Of a stretch of DNA of 64,000 bases, positions 25,406 to 34,392 are shown one piece after another (position 1 is the stretch's first letter; the number at the start of each line of letters is the position of its first letter). The stretch is from JAGWAJ01 sp965215155 (lineage in GTDB: Bacteria; Acidobacteriota; Vicinamibacteria; Vicinamibacterales; UBA8438). The notes under the pieces are model-generated. The model ran no database searches and was not told the origin of the DNA. It worked only from the letters and a program-made list of their open reading frames with translations. The position numbers and the translations under genes were made by a program. The stretch is from positions 1,550,001 through 1,614,000 of the forward strand of contig CBDCCY010000001.1 of the NCBI GenBank assembly GCA_965215155.1, written 5' to 3'.

Positions 25406-26938
25406 TCAGCGCTGGTCGGCCGGCACGGTCCGGCCATCCGGCGTCGCCACCGCGCCGAGGCTGCGGAGCAACGCTGCCGCGCCGTCGCGCCGGATCACGC
25501 TGGCGATCTGGTTGAAGCCCTGCTCCGCCAGGTCCAGCGCGCTTCGGTCCAGTTCGTCCTCGAAGTCGGTGCGCGCTCCCGCCTCGACGAGGTGCTCGAT
25601 GATTGTGGTGGCGGCCCGGTAGACGGCGCCGTGGAGTGCCGTCTGTCCGTTGGCGTTGCTCGCGTTGACGTCGACGCCCGCGGCCAGGGCCAGTTCGACG
25701 GCATCGAGCGCGTCCGCCTCGGGCCGGAAGCGCCGGGAGCCCTCGATGTGACCGATGCCGGCCGCCATCATCACCGCCGTGTTGTTCGCGTACGTCGCCA
25801 GGCGCGGGTCCGCGCCGAGCGCGGTCAGCTCGCGCATCGCCTCGACGTCGGCGCCCTGCGCGGCCAGGATGTACGGGGTCGCGCCGCCCAGGTTGACGCC
25901 GTTGTCCATGTACGGCCGCCCGGCGCTGAAGATCCCCTCGTCGGTCCAGCGTTCGTGGCGGATCGGGGTCGGCTCGGTGCGGGCGTTGGGGTCGGCGCCG
26001 CGGGCGACCAGCATCCGCATCAGCTCCAGGCTGTCGAGCTGCGTCGGGTCGAAGCCGTAGGAGTCGACGAACTGGTTGGCCAGGTGCCGCTGCGGCGAGC
26101 GGCGCTGCACCAGGTTGTGGAGGATGCTGTTCCCCCGCGCGTCGCGCGCGTCGGGGTCGGCGCCGGCCTCGAGCAGCCTCGCGGCCATCGTGTAGTGCCC
26201 GTTCGTCACCGCCATGCTCAGCAGGCTCGGGCCCGGTACGGCGGGCCGCGTGCCCCTGCGTGCACCCGGCAGATGCACGTTCACGTCGGCGCCGGCGGCG
26301 ATCAGCAGCCGCGCCGCGTCGTGCGCGTCCTGCCGCACGGCGAACATGAGCGCGTTGAACCCGCCGGTCGACGGCGTGTCGACGGCCGCACCGTTCTCGA
26401 GCAGCACATTCAGGATCGGGGCGTGATTCTCGGCCGCGGCCCACATGAGCGCGGTCTGGCCGCGCCACGTGTCGGCCGCGTCGATGCTCGCGCCGTACCG
26501 CAGCAGCGCCCGCAACGCGGCCACGCGGCCGGTCCGCGCGCAGCCGAGGATCGGCGGCTCGCCGTTCGGCGCCAGGCTCGGATCCGCGCCAGCTTCGAGC
26601 AGCGCCTCGATCAGGGCCGGGTTGGCGTTCGTGCACGCAAGGGTGAGGGGGGTGGCGCCGTTCCGGTTCGCGGCGTTGGGGTCGGCGCCCGCCTCGAGCA
26701 GCAGGCTCGCCAGATCGGCGTCGTCCGCATACGCCGCCCAGTGGAGCGCCGTCGTGCCGTCGACCCCCGGGGAGTCGACGTCGACGTCGCCGGCGGCGAG
26801 CAGGCTCGCAACTGCCGCCCGATCTCCCGAGCGCGCCAGCTCCGGCAAGCGCGCGTCGGGCTCCGCGGCAGAGAGAACGGCCCCGGCCATGAAGACGAAG
26901 AGGAGGATCGGCGACGCGAGCCCTTGTTGGTGCTGCAT
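25406..26938 (-). CDS. Secreted ankyrin-repeat protein (copy 2)
   Basis: A 510-residue protein with a signal peptide (about 24 residues, ending LSAAEP). About ten ankyrin repeats are visible, for example DGTTALHWAAYADDADLASL, NGATPLTLACTNANPALI, GQTALMWAAAENH, NALMFAVRQDAHDAARLL and GQTALHGAVYRAATTIIEHL. First gene of the minus-strand operon with DUF1592 and DUF1552, 81 bases before the cytochrome. Closely similar to the ankyrin gene at 34.4 kb. It probably acts as a protein-binding partner outside the cytoplasm. ATG 26938 follows GGGGAA. It diverges from PadR across a 214-bp gap. Confidence 0.9.
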   Translation of the reverse strand: MQHQQGLASPILLFVFMAGAVLSAAEPDARLPELARSGDRAAVASLLAAGDVDVDSPGVDGTTALHWAAYADDADLASLLLEAGADPNAANRNGATPLTLACTNANPALIEALLEAGADPSLAPNGEPPILGCARTGRVAALRALLRYGASIDAADTWRGQTALMWAAAENHAPILNVLLENGAAVDTPSTGGFNALMFAVRQDAHDAARLLIAAGADVNVHLPGARRGTRPAVPGPSLLSMAVTNGHYTMAARLLEAGADPDARDARGNSILHNLVQRRSPQRHLANQFVDSYGFDPTQLDSLELMRMLVARGADPNARTEPTPIRHERWTDEGIFSAGRPYMDNGVNLGGATPYILAAQGADVEAMRELTALGADPRLATYANNTAVMMAAGIGHIEGSRRFRPEADALDAVELALAAGVDVNASNANGQTALHGAVYRAATTIIEHLVEAGARTDFEDELDRSALDLAEQGFNQIASVIRRDGAAALLRSLGAVATPDGRTVPADQR

Positions 26939-27114
26939 GGTGCGTTCCCCGTCACGAACCGGCGGCCGGCGACCCGAGCACGGGCCGCCATCCGCCGCTA
27001 CCGATCACCGGACAGAAGACACCGAGAATGTCGAATCCTACACGACGCGGCCGCTCCCCATCAACGCCCTCGGTGGGGTCGCGGTCGCGCGACGACGCCC
27101 TCGATCTGCTTTCC

Positions 27115-27161
27115 ATTTGACATGCCAACGGAGTTTGACTACTTTCATTGGGATGGCAAAT
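27115..27161 (+). promoter_or_regulatory. Promoter and possible PadR operator
   Basis: TTGACA at 27117-27122 is an exact -35 hexamer, followed after 17 bases by TACTTT (27140-27145) as a weak -10. An interrupted inverted repeat overlaps it: ATTTGACAT at 27115-27123 and ATGGCAAAT at 27153-27161 match at 8 of 9 paired positions. The right arm covers the PadR start codon, so binding there would block its own expression. The region is also divergent to the ankyrin operon. Confidence 0.5.
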
Positions 27162-27500
27162 AGAGACCCTTCCAGGACGGAGGTCCTGCGCGGCACGCTG
27201 GACCTGATGGTGCTCCAGACACTGGTTCTGCTCGGGCCGTCGCACGGCTACGCGATCGCGGCCCGGCTCGAGCAGGTGTCGGGAGGGGCCCTCGTCCTCA
27301 ACATGGGCACCCTCTATCCCGGCCTGATGCGGCTGGAGCAGCGGGGGCTCGTCCGCGCCGAGTGGGGGATGACCGAGAACAACCGGCGGGCCCGGTTCTA
27401 CGGCGTCACCGCCGCCGGGCGGCGTCACCTGGCGGCCGAGAAGCGGAGCCTGGACCGGATGGTGTCGATCATCGACGCCCTGTTCGAACAGCCGGCGTGA
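27153..27500 (+). CDS. PadR-family transcriptional regulator
   Basis: A 115-residue DNA-binding protein. It has the PadR winged helix: RGTLDLMVLQTL, HGYAIAARLEQVSGGALVLN, GTLYPGLMRLEQRGLV and RFYGVTAAGRRHL, then a short C-terminal helix for dimerisation. ATG 27153 overlaps the proposed operator; a frame extends far upstream but without homology. It is 19 bases before the permease gene, and PadR-ADOP is a recurrent acidobacterial pair in which the repressor presumably responds to a compound the transporter handles. Confidence 0.92.
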   Translation: MANRDPSRTEVLRGTLDLMVLQTLVLLGPSHGYAIAARLEQVSGGALVLNMGTLYPGLMRLEQRGLVRAEWGMTENNRRARFYGVTAAGRRHLAAEKRSLDRMVSIIDALFEQPA

Positions 27501-27519
27501 GCGGACCTGGAGGAAGCAC

Positions 27520-30223
27520 ATGGCCGTCCTGCGCGAGTTCTGGCAACGCCTCCGGGGCATGCTCCGGCCCGACCCTGCCGATCCCGATCTCGAGCGCGAG
27601 CTGCGCTTTCACCTGGAGCTGGCCGAGGAAGAGCTCCGCGCGAAGGGCCACCCGCGGGCCGAGGCTGCGCGGATGGCCCGCGTGCGTCTGGGCGGCGTGC
27701 CCCAGGCCCTGGAGGCGCTGCGCGACCAGCGCGGGCTGCCGTGGCTCGACGACCTGCGGACCGATCTGCGGATCGGCTTGCGCGGCCTGGCCCGGCGACC
27801 CGGGTTCACGGCGACGGCGGCGCTGACGCTCGCGATCGGCATCGGGGCGACGGCGGCGGTCGCCACGTGGACGAACGGGCTGCTCTTGCAGCCGTTGCCG
27901 GTGCCCGACCCCGAGGAGCTCGTCGTCGTGGCGCAGCTCGACGAGCACACCGCCGAGTTCCCGCACGAGCTGTCGTATCCCGAGTACCTCGACTACCGGG
28001 AGCGCAGCGACGTCTTCGAGGGCCTGGCCGCCTACGCCATGGCGGAGGGGCTGTTGTCGGTCGACGGCGGAGCGGCCGAGCGGATCCGGATCGAATACGT
28101 GAGCGGCAACTACTTCGAGGTCCTGCAGCTGGACGCCGAGCTCGGCCGCACGTTCCTTGCCGACGAAGGCCTGCGGCCCGGCGATGCGCCCTTCGTCGTG
28201 CTGACGCACCACTCGTGGCAGACGCGGTTCGGAGGGGACGCCAGCGTCCTCGGAAGGGCCGTGCGCCTGGGGCGGGCCAGCATGACCGTGATCGGGATTG
28301 CGCCGGAGCCGTTCGTTGGAGTCAACGGCCTGGTCCCCGTCGAGGCGTTCGTCCCTGCGACGGAGGCCGCGCTCGTCGAGCCGCGATGGACGGAGCTTCT
28401 GACGGATCGGCTGGAGGAGATGTTCTTCCTGACCGGACGCCTGCGGACGGACGTCACCTTCGCGGAAGCTGCTGCGCAGCTCGACGTGCTCGCCGCGGCG
28501 CTGGCCGCGGAGCACCCGGATGCCAGCCGCCACAGCGAGCTCCATGTCGTGTCCGAGCGCGACTCGAGACCCTACCCCGGCGCGTCGCGACACATCGCCC
28601 CCCTGATGACCGTGATGATGGGCCTGGCCTCTCTCGTGCTGCTCATTGCCGTCGCCAACGTCGGAACCCTTCTGGTAGGGCGTGGCATCGCGCGGCGGCA
28701 GGAGATGGCCCTGCGCGCGGGTCTCGGTGCGACGCGGCGGCGGCTCGTGCGGCAGTTGACCACCGAGAGCGTGCTGCTGGCGCTGGTGGGCGGAGCCGGC
28801 GGCGTGCTCGTCGCGCTCTGGGCCGCCGATCTCGTGGCGGCCCGTGCCGCGACGGAACTCGCCCGCTCGATGCCGGCGCGCGACCTGCCGATGGACTGGC
28901 GGATCTTCGGCTTCACCGCGACGATTGCGATCGTCGCGGGCCTGCTCGCCGGCCTCGCGCCGGCGTTGCGCTCGACCCGGATCGACCTCGCGCGCGCCAT
29001 CGGCTCCGGCGGCCGGGGCACGGGCGCAGGATCGCCGGGACGGCGCCTCACGAACGGGCTCGTAGTGATGCAGGTCGCGGTGTCCATGCTGCTGCTGGTC
29101 TGCGCGGGCCTCTTCGTGCAGAGCAGCAGGAACGCCGACGCGACCGACTTCGGTTTCCGAACCGACGATCTCCTGGTGCTGTCCGTCGATCCGCTCGCGC
29201 AGGGGTACGACCGGGACCGGGCCCGTGCCCTGTACCAGGAAATCGCCGCCGAGGTCGGCGCCCTGCCCGGCGTCAGGTCGGCGAGCTGGGCGCGCCGGGC
29301 GCCGGTGAGGCCGGGCGGGATCTGGGGCCGGGTGTTCACCCGGGACGGCGGCACCGCTCCGGAGCCCGACGCGGCAACGGTCGCCAGGAACTACGTCGAC
29401 CCCGGCTTCTTCCACACCGTGGGCGTCCCGGTGCTCCAGGGCCGCGGTTTCCGCGAAGAAGATGGAGCGAACGACCGGCGGGTGGCGGTCGTCAGCGAAC
29501 GCGCGGCCCGGGAGCTCTGGCCGGGACAGGAGGCGGTCGGCCGACGGATCGTCGACGCCACGACGGGCGGCGCGCCGTTCGAAGTGATCGGAGTCGCACG
29601 TGACGCGCACATGTCGAGGTCGCCGTTCGAGCAGCCGCCGTTCGTCCTCTATCCGTTCGGGCCGCGTCTGGCGGGGTCGGCCACGCTGCACGTGCACGTG
29701 GACGGAGCGCCGGGCGCCCTGCTCCCGACGATCGCCGAGACGGTCCGCCGGCACGAGCCGACCCTGGCCATACTGGAGGCCGGCGGCATGGACACCGTGG
29801 TGCGCTCGTTGGGGATGCTGGCCCTCGCGCGCGGCGGCGCCGCGGTCGTCGGCGCGTTCGGGCTGCTCGGCCTGCTGCTCGCCGCCGTGGGGCTCTACGG
29901 CGTCGTGTCGCATGCCGTGGCCCAGCGGCAGCAGGAGTTCGGGATTCGCGCCGCCCTCGGCGCCAGCACCGCCGCCATCATCCGGCTGGCGCTCGGTCGG
30001 GGCATCGTGCTCACGACGCTCGGACTGGCGTTCGGCGCGGTCGCGGCGGTCGCGGCCGCGCGGCTGACGGCCGGTTTTCTTTTCGACATCAGACCGGGCG
30101 ACCCCCCCCGCCGTGCTGGGCGTCGCGGGCATGCTGCTGGCGGCCGTGGCGCTGCTTGCGTGCCTGGTGCCGGCACGGCGCGCCGCGGCGGCCGACCCCC
30201 TCACGACGCTGCGCGAGGGCTAG
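27520..30223 (+). pseudogene. ADOP-type MacB/FtsX permease, frameshifted near the C-terminus
   Basis: About 900 codons if corrected. N-terminal helix MAVLREFWQRLRGML and an ADOP-type linker precede two repeats of MacB periplasmic core plus FtsX membrane domains: the first with ALTLAIGIGATAAVATW, the second with GLVVMQVAVSMLLLVCAGLF and QEFGIRAALGAS near the end. These act with an ATPase in efflux or lipoprotein-related export; no ATPase gene is here, typical of orphan ADOPs. In DFRPGDP-like text near residue 860 the frame breaks at C8 (30102-30109). Seven Cs would restore AVLGVAGMLLAAVALLACL and the usual end ADPLTTLREG with TAG at 30221. As given, translation runs to 30429 with unrelated residues and the last helix is lost. 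Phase variation, mutation or a sequencing error are all possible. Confidence 0.85.
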
Positions 30224-30252
30224 CGCCAAACCCGATCGGCTACGATGCCTGC

Positions 30253-30429
30253 ATGGAAGCGCTGGCGGTCGTGACCGCGATCACGTCGGCTCTGGCCGCG
30301 GCCGGGGCGCTCTTCAACGGCTGGCAGATCGCGAGGCTGGCGGGCCGCGTCGATGCGCTGGAAACCGACGTGCGCGCCATCAATACGCGCATCGACAATA
30401 TCCTGCTCGCGGGCCGTTCCCGGGCCTAG
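30253..30429 (+). CDS. Small membrane/coiled-coil protein, 58 residues
   Basis: ATG 30253 opens a 58-codon frame: an N-terminal hydrophobic helix (ALAVVTAITSALAAAGALF) followed by a heptad-like amphipathic part (VDALETDVRAINTRIDNILL). This layout is typical of small single-pass proteins that oligomerise. It lies 29 bases after the corrected end of the permease gene and in the frame into which that gene runs after its frameshift. Function unknown; short length makes the call moderate. Confidence 0.5.
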   Translation: MEALAVVTAITSALAAAGALFNGWQIARLAGRVDALETDVRAINTRIDNILLAGRSRA

Positions 30430-30443
30430 GAGCTTGGCGGCGT

Positions 30444-30524
30444 TAGGAGTCTGCGCCGCAGAAACGTGCCATGGAGCGGTTCGTGCCAGCGCAGACTCCC
30501 AACGCGCCCGTGAGGGCGCGCTAG
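30444..30524 (+). repeat. Two-hairpin ~80-bp repeat, copy C
   Basis: Complete copy with intact stems GGAGTCTGCGC/GCGCAGACTCC and CGCGCCC-GTGA-GGGCGCG. It lies 3' of the small plus-strand gene. Its closing CTAG is interrupted by the IS630 element, whose TA target is the TA of this CTAG. Confidence 0.88.
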
Positions 30525-31679
30525 TGTGCACCGTCAGAAATATGTGAGCAGTAACGCTTCAGGGATTCCGATCTGCTCGGCGGTCTTCGTCCAGACGAAG
30601 GGCTTGGGGTCTTCGTTGTAGACCGCCAGGTACTCCTTGATCGCCGCCTCGAGTGCTTGGGTGCTGCGATGGGTTCCACGCCGGATCTGCTGCCGGGTGA
30701 TCTCGGCGAACCAACGCTCTACCTGGTTGAGCCACGATGCGCTCGTGGGCGTGAAGTGCAGGTGATACCGAGGACGCCGTGCCAGCCAGTCGTGGATCAT
30801 CGCCGTCTTGTGCGTGCCGTAGTTGTCCAGCACCAGGTGGATGTCGAGGTCGGGCGGCACCGCCTTGTCGATCACGGCGAGGAAGCGCTTGAACTCCACC
30901 GAGCGGTGCTTCCGAAAGCACCTGCCGATCACCTCGCCGGTGGCGGTGTTCAGGGCCGCGAACAACGAGGTCGTGCCGTGCCGTCGATAGTCGTGTGTCC
31001 GCTGCTCCGGTGCTCCCGGACGCATCGGCAACACCGGCTGGGTACGGTTCAACGCCTGGATCTGCGACTTCTCATCCACAAACAGCACCACCGCTCGCTC
31101 CGGCGGATGCAGGTACAGCCCCACGATATCGCGCACTTTCTCGATGAACAACGGGTCTCGCGACAGCTTGAAGGTCTCGCTGCGATGGGGCTTGAGCGCG
31201 AACGCGCGCCACACGCGGCCGACGGTCGAAGCGCTCAGCCCGCAGGCTCGGGCCATCGACTCCCGGCTCCAATGCGTCGCCCCCCGTGGGGTCGTCTCCA
31301 GCGTCCGGACCACGACCCGTTCGACGTCCTCGTCCGACACCCGGCGCGGCGCGCCCGGCCGTGGTTCGTCCAGCAAGCCGTCGCAGCCGTTGCGCAGGAA
31401 CCGCCGCCGCCACTTGCCGACCGTGGCCCGCGTCGTGCCCAGAGCCTGCGCCACGACCTGGTCGCTCCGTCCCGCGGCGCTCTGCAGCACGATGCGTGCC
31501 CTCAGGGCCAGAGCCTGCGCGGTATTGCGCCGGCGCAGCCAACCCTCCAGTTCCTCGCGCTGTGCGTCCGAGACCTCCGGGACCTCTCGTGTGTAATGGT
31601 TCGGCACGGCCCTCCTCGCTTCCGGGCCGACCGTATCACGAGCCGATTCTACTGGTCAAGAACTTCAGGCGTTGGACAC
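30524..31679 (-). mobile_element. IS630-family insertion sequence, complete
   Basis: 1156 bp. Imperfect terminal inverted repeats of 30 bp (21 matches) begin GTGTGCACCG at the left end and GTGTCCAACG at the right end read inward. A TA dinucleotide flanks both sides (30522-30523 and 31680-31681), the target duplication typical of IS630/Tc1. Removing the element and one TA restores GCGCTAGCGC, the end of repeat copy C. One transposase gene fills the element, its stop codon lying inside the left repeat. It appears intact. Confidence 0.92.
30534..31607 (-). CDS. IS630-family transposase
   Basis: A 357-residue DDE transposase. The N-terminal helix-turn-helix part contains AQALGTTRATVGKWRRRFL and a second HTH GLSASTVGRVWRAF. 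The DDE catalytic core shows VVLFVDEKSQIQAL (first D), HLVLDNYGTHK (second D) and SWLNQVERWFAEITRQ (final E). Length is normal and no stop or frameshift is seen, so it is likely active. ATG 31607 is the start; GC content and codon use resemble the host, so the element is well adapted. Confidence 0.95.
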   Translation of the reverse strand: MPNHYTREVPEVSDAQREELEGWLRRRNTAQALALRARIVLQSAAGRSDQVVAQALGTTRATVGKWRRRFLRNGCDGLLDEPRPGAPRRVSDEDVERVVVRTLETTPRGATHWSRESMARACGLSASTVGRVWRAFALKPHRSETFKLSRDPLFIEKVRDIVGLYLHPPERAVVLFVDEKSQIQALNRTQPVLPMRPGAPEQRTHDYRRHGTTSLFAALNTATGEVIGRCFRKHRSVEFKRFLAVIDKAVPPDLDIHLVLDNYGTHKTAMIHDWLARRPRYHLHFTPTSASWLNQVERWFAEITRQQIRRGTHRSTQALEAAIKEYLAVYNEDPKPFVWTKTAEQIGIPEALLLTYF

Positions 31680-31703
31680 TAGCGCCGTTCGACGGCGGAG
31701 TTC

Positions 31704-34268
31704 TTACGGCTCGGTTTCCGCAACCGCGGTCGGCGCGTCCGCCGCCGGCCGCTTCACCTTCATTCCGAACACGTCGCTCGTCACGACGCCGTCGACGAGG
31801 GCCGAGAACCGGTAGTCGTCGGCGGCCGCCGCGCGCACGATGCGGCGCACGGCCGGTGCGTCGTAGTACTCCATGCCGCGCCCGACGGCGTAGGTCAGCA
31901 GCTTCCGCGTGAAGGTCTCCGCGAACGACTCGGGCCGCCGCAGGATGGCCTCCCGGAGCTCGCTCGGCCCGTTGAACGCCGTGCCGTCCGGCAGCACGTC
32001 CGATGCGTCGATCGGCTCGCCGCGGGGGCCGCTGCTGCGCCAGCGCCCGATGGCGTCGAAGTTCTCCAGGCCGAAGCCGTACGGGTCCATGCGGGCGTGG
32101 CAGGCCGCGCACGCCGGGTTCGCCCGGTGCTGCTCCAGCCGCTCCCGGACCGAGAGGCCCTCGGCGCTGCCCGCGTCCTCGAGGTCCGGCACGTCGGGCG
32201 GGGGCGGGGGCGGCGGCGACCCGAGGAGGTTCTCGAGAATCCACTTGCCCCGCAGCACCGGCGACGTGCGGGTGGCGTACGACGTCACGGTCAACAGGCT
32301 GCCGTGGCCGAGGATGCCCCGGCGCGCGTCGTCGTCGACGGCCACGCGGCGGAAGCGGTCCCCGTAGATGCCGGGGATCCCGTAGTGGCGCGCCAGCCGT
32401 TCGTTGAGGAACGTGTAGTCGGCGGTCAGCAGGTCGAGGATGCTGCGGTCCTCGGCCATGACGCTCTCGAAGAAGAGCTCGGTCTCCCTCTGCAGGGCTC
32501 GCCGCAGGTTGTCGTCGAAGTCGGGGAACGTCGGCGGGTCCGGATGGGTGTTGGCGAGGTTCCGCAGGTAGAGCCACTGGCCGGCGAAGTTCTCGACCAG
32601 GGCCGACGCCCGCCGGTCGGCCAGCATGCGCCGCACCTGGCGCCGCAACTCGTCCGGCGCGCTCAGCTCGCCACGCTCCGCGACCGCGAGCAGCTCGTCG
32701 TCCGGGATGCTGCTCCAGAGGAAGAACGACAGCCGCGAGGCGAGGTCGAGGTCCGACACCGGGTAGACGGCTCCGGCTGCGACGTCGGCCGGCTCGGTCT
32801 CGAGCCGGAAGATGAACTGCGGGCTGGCGAGCATGAAGCGCAGGGCGAGCTCGATGCCGGACTCGAAGCCCCCGTCGCGCCTCCCGTCCTCGTAGAACGC
32901 AAGGAGGCGGTCGATCTCCGGGGCCTCGAGCGGGCGGCGGTAGGCCAGCCGGCCCAGGCGCGAGAGGATGGAGCGGGCGCATGGCACGGCGTCGCGTGAC
33001 GCGGCATCGTCGGACGCGGCATCGTCGGTCGTCTCCGGGCGGCAGGTGAAGATGCGCTGCCGGCTCGGCGTGTCGTCGGGGCGCTGCGGGTCGAACGGGC
33101 CGGCGATCAGCACGCTGTCGACGTCCGGCAGGCCCCGCCGGCTGTTCGACGAGACGTAGCTCCGCAGGAACGGCTTCCGGGTCTCCTCGGAGAGCACGGT
33201 CGGCTTGCCGACGAAGGCGGCGACGATCTCGTGGCGTCCGGCGGGGATCGGCAGCCGCACCCGCATCCCCTCGTCCGCCGTGAACGCCTTGCTAACGGTC
33301 TGCCCCGGGTTCTGTTCGTTGATCACCGTCGGACGGTAGGCGTCCTCGCTGCCGACGGGGAACAGCCCGATCCGTTCGCCGTCGAGGGTCAGCTCCAGGT
33401 GGTGCTCCTCGCCGATGCCGCGGATCGTGCCTCCCGCCGTGCGCCGGAGCCGCACGCGAACCTCGTACTCGGCGTCGACCGGGAAGTGCTCCGAGACGCG
33501 GATCCCGCCGCGGGTGCCGAGCGGCAACTCGCGCAGGTGGTAGTCCTGCGTCAGGTCCTCCGGGGTCTTGTAGGTCGTCGTCACGGTCGGGATGACGGGG
33601 CTCCCGACGGCGAGACGAGCGATCTTCCGCGCCGTCGTGACGTAGCTCTCGAGCAGCAGGGGCGAGACGCCGAGGGCGTCCGCGATGTTGTCGAAGCCGA
33701 ACGTCGAGTCGTCCGCCGGGAGCGCGCTCACGTCCGCGTCGAGCGCCAGCAGGTCCCGGACGGCGTTGCGGTACTCGGCGCGGTTCATCCGGTGGAGCTG
33801 CGGCCGCCCGGGGTTGGGTGCGGCATCCGCGGCGCGGTCGAGCGAGGTCTCGAGCCACGTCGCGAACGCGCGATAGGAGTCGTCGTCCGGCCGCGGGCGC
33901 CGCGGGGGCGGCATCGTCCGGCTGCGGAGCTTCTGGACGACCTTCTCCCACCGCTCCGCGTCGGCCGCCACGTGCGCCTCGCCGACCTCTACGTCGTCGA
34001 GCGTCAGCCCCGCCGTGCGCAACCGGCTGTTGTGACAGGCGATGCAGTAGCGTGCGAGCAGGGCGCCGTACTCCGCGCCCGCGCCCGGCCCGGGTGCCGT
34101 TGCCGGCACGATTCCCCCGGCTGCCTCGCCGCCCGGGGTCACCTCGGCAGCCGCCGCTGCCGTGGCGGCGGCCGATGCCTGGGCGGAGGCGGCGCCGGCG
34201 AGCACGTTGCCGCCGAGTGTCGCCAGCACCAGAATCCCAACGAGCCCGGCGTGCCGTCTGGTCTCCAT
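31704..34268 (-). CDS. Secreted DUF1592/DUF1588 cytochrome (copy 3)
   Basis: 854 residues from ATG 34268. A signal peptide (ETRRHAGLVGILVLATLGG onward) is followed by an Ala-rich linker, the haem motif CIACHN, the same domain order as copy 2, CAACHARMDPYGFGLENFD and a C-terminal DUF1585. Most of it is nearly identical to copy 2; the N-terminal linker and C-terminal tail differ. Unlike copies 1, 2 and 4 no DUF1552 gene follows: the gene ends 25 bases from the IS630/repeat C junction. Upstream, 124 bases away, is an ankyrin gene in the same direction. Confidence 0.92.
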   Translation of the reverse strand: METRRHAGLVGILVLATLGGNVLAGAASAQASAAATAAAAAEVTPGGEAAGGIVPATAPGPGAGAEYGALLARYCIACHNSRLRTAGLTLDDVEVGEAHVAADAERWEKVVQKLRSRTMPPPRRPRPDDDSYRAFATWLETSLDRAADAAPNPGRPQLHRMNRAEYRNAVRDLLALDADVSALPADDSTFGFDNIADALGVSPLLLESYVTTARKIARLAVGSPVIPTVTTTYKTPEDLTQDYHLRELPLGTRGGIRVSEHFPVDAEYEVRVRLRRTAGGTIRGIGEEHHLELTLDGERIGLFPVGSEDAYRPTVINEQNPGQTVSKAFTADEGMRVRLPIPAGRHEIVAAFVGKPTVLSEETRKPFLRSYVSSNSRRGLPDVDSVLIAGPFDPQRPDDTPSRQRIFTCRPETTDDAASDDAASRDAVPCARSILSRLGRLAYRRPLEAPEIDRLLAFYEDGRRDGGFESGIELALRFMLASPQFIFRLETEPADVAAGAVYPVSDLDLASRLSFFLWSSIPDDELLAVAERGELSAPDELRRQVRRMLADRRASALVENFAGQWLYLRNLANTHPDPPTFPDFDDNLRRALQRETELFFESVMAEDRSILDLLTADYTFLNERLARHYGIPGIYGDRFRRVAVDDDARRGILGHGSLLTVTSYATRTSPVLRGKWILENLLGSPPPPPPPDVPDLEDAGSAEGLSVRERLEQHRANPACAACHARMDPYGFGLENFDAIGRWRSSGPRGEPIDASDVLPDGTAFNGPSELREAILRRPESFAETFTRKLLTYAVGRGMEYYDAPAVRRIVRAAAADDYRFSALVDGVVTSDVFGMKVKRPAADAPTAVAETEP
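32044..32855 (-). repeat. Near-identical block shared with the DUF1592 copy at 23 kb
   Basis: Partner of the block at 23118-23929, in direct orientation at a distance of 8.9 kb. The flanking PadR, ADOP, repeat C and IS630 lie between the two copies, so homologous recombination between them would delete about 8.9 kb. Confidence 0.75.
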
Positions 34269-34392
34269 CGAAGGTCTCCGTTTCCCGGGATTCACGATCC
34301 GCCGCCGATCCAGTCCTCCGACGGCCGGCCGGAGAGGTTCCGCGGGTGCGACCCTCTGCGCCGTGGGCCGCCCGCCCGAGCGCAGCGCTACC

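Noticed and set aside
22721..27163. A 1480-codon plus-strand open frame across three minus-strand genes
   Set aside because: Low-complexity Arg/Ala/Gly composition without motifs; a GC-driven artefact opposite genuine genes.
29600..30067. Possible extra gene inside the ADOP permease
   Set aside because: It is an alternate frame of the permease itself with no independent start signal.
31683..31697. Short palindrome CGCCGTTCGACGGCG as an IS end
   Set aside because: It lies outside the TA target duplication and terminal repeats of the IS630 element; more likely the 3' hairpin of DUF1592 copy 3.
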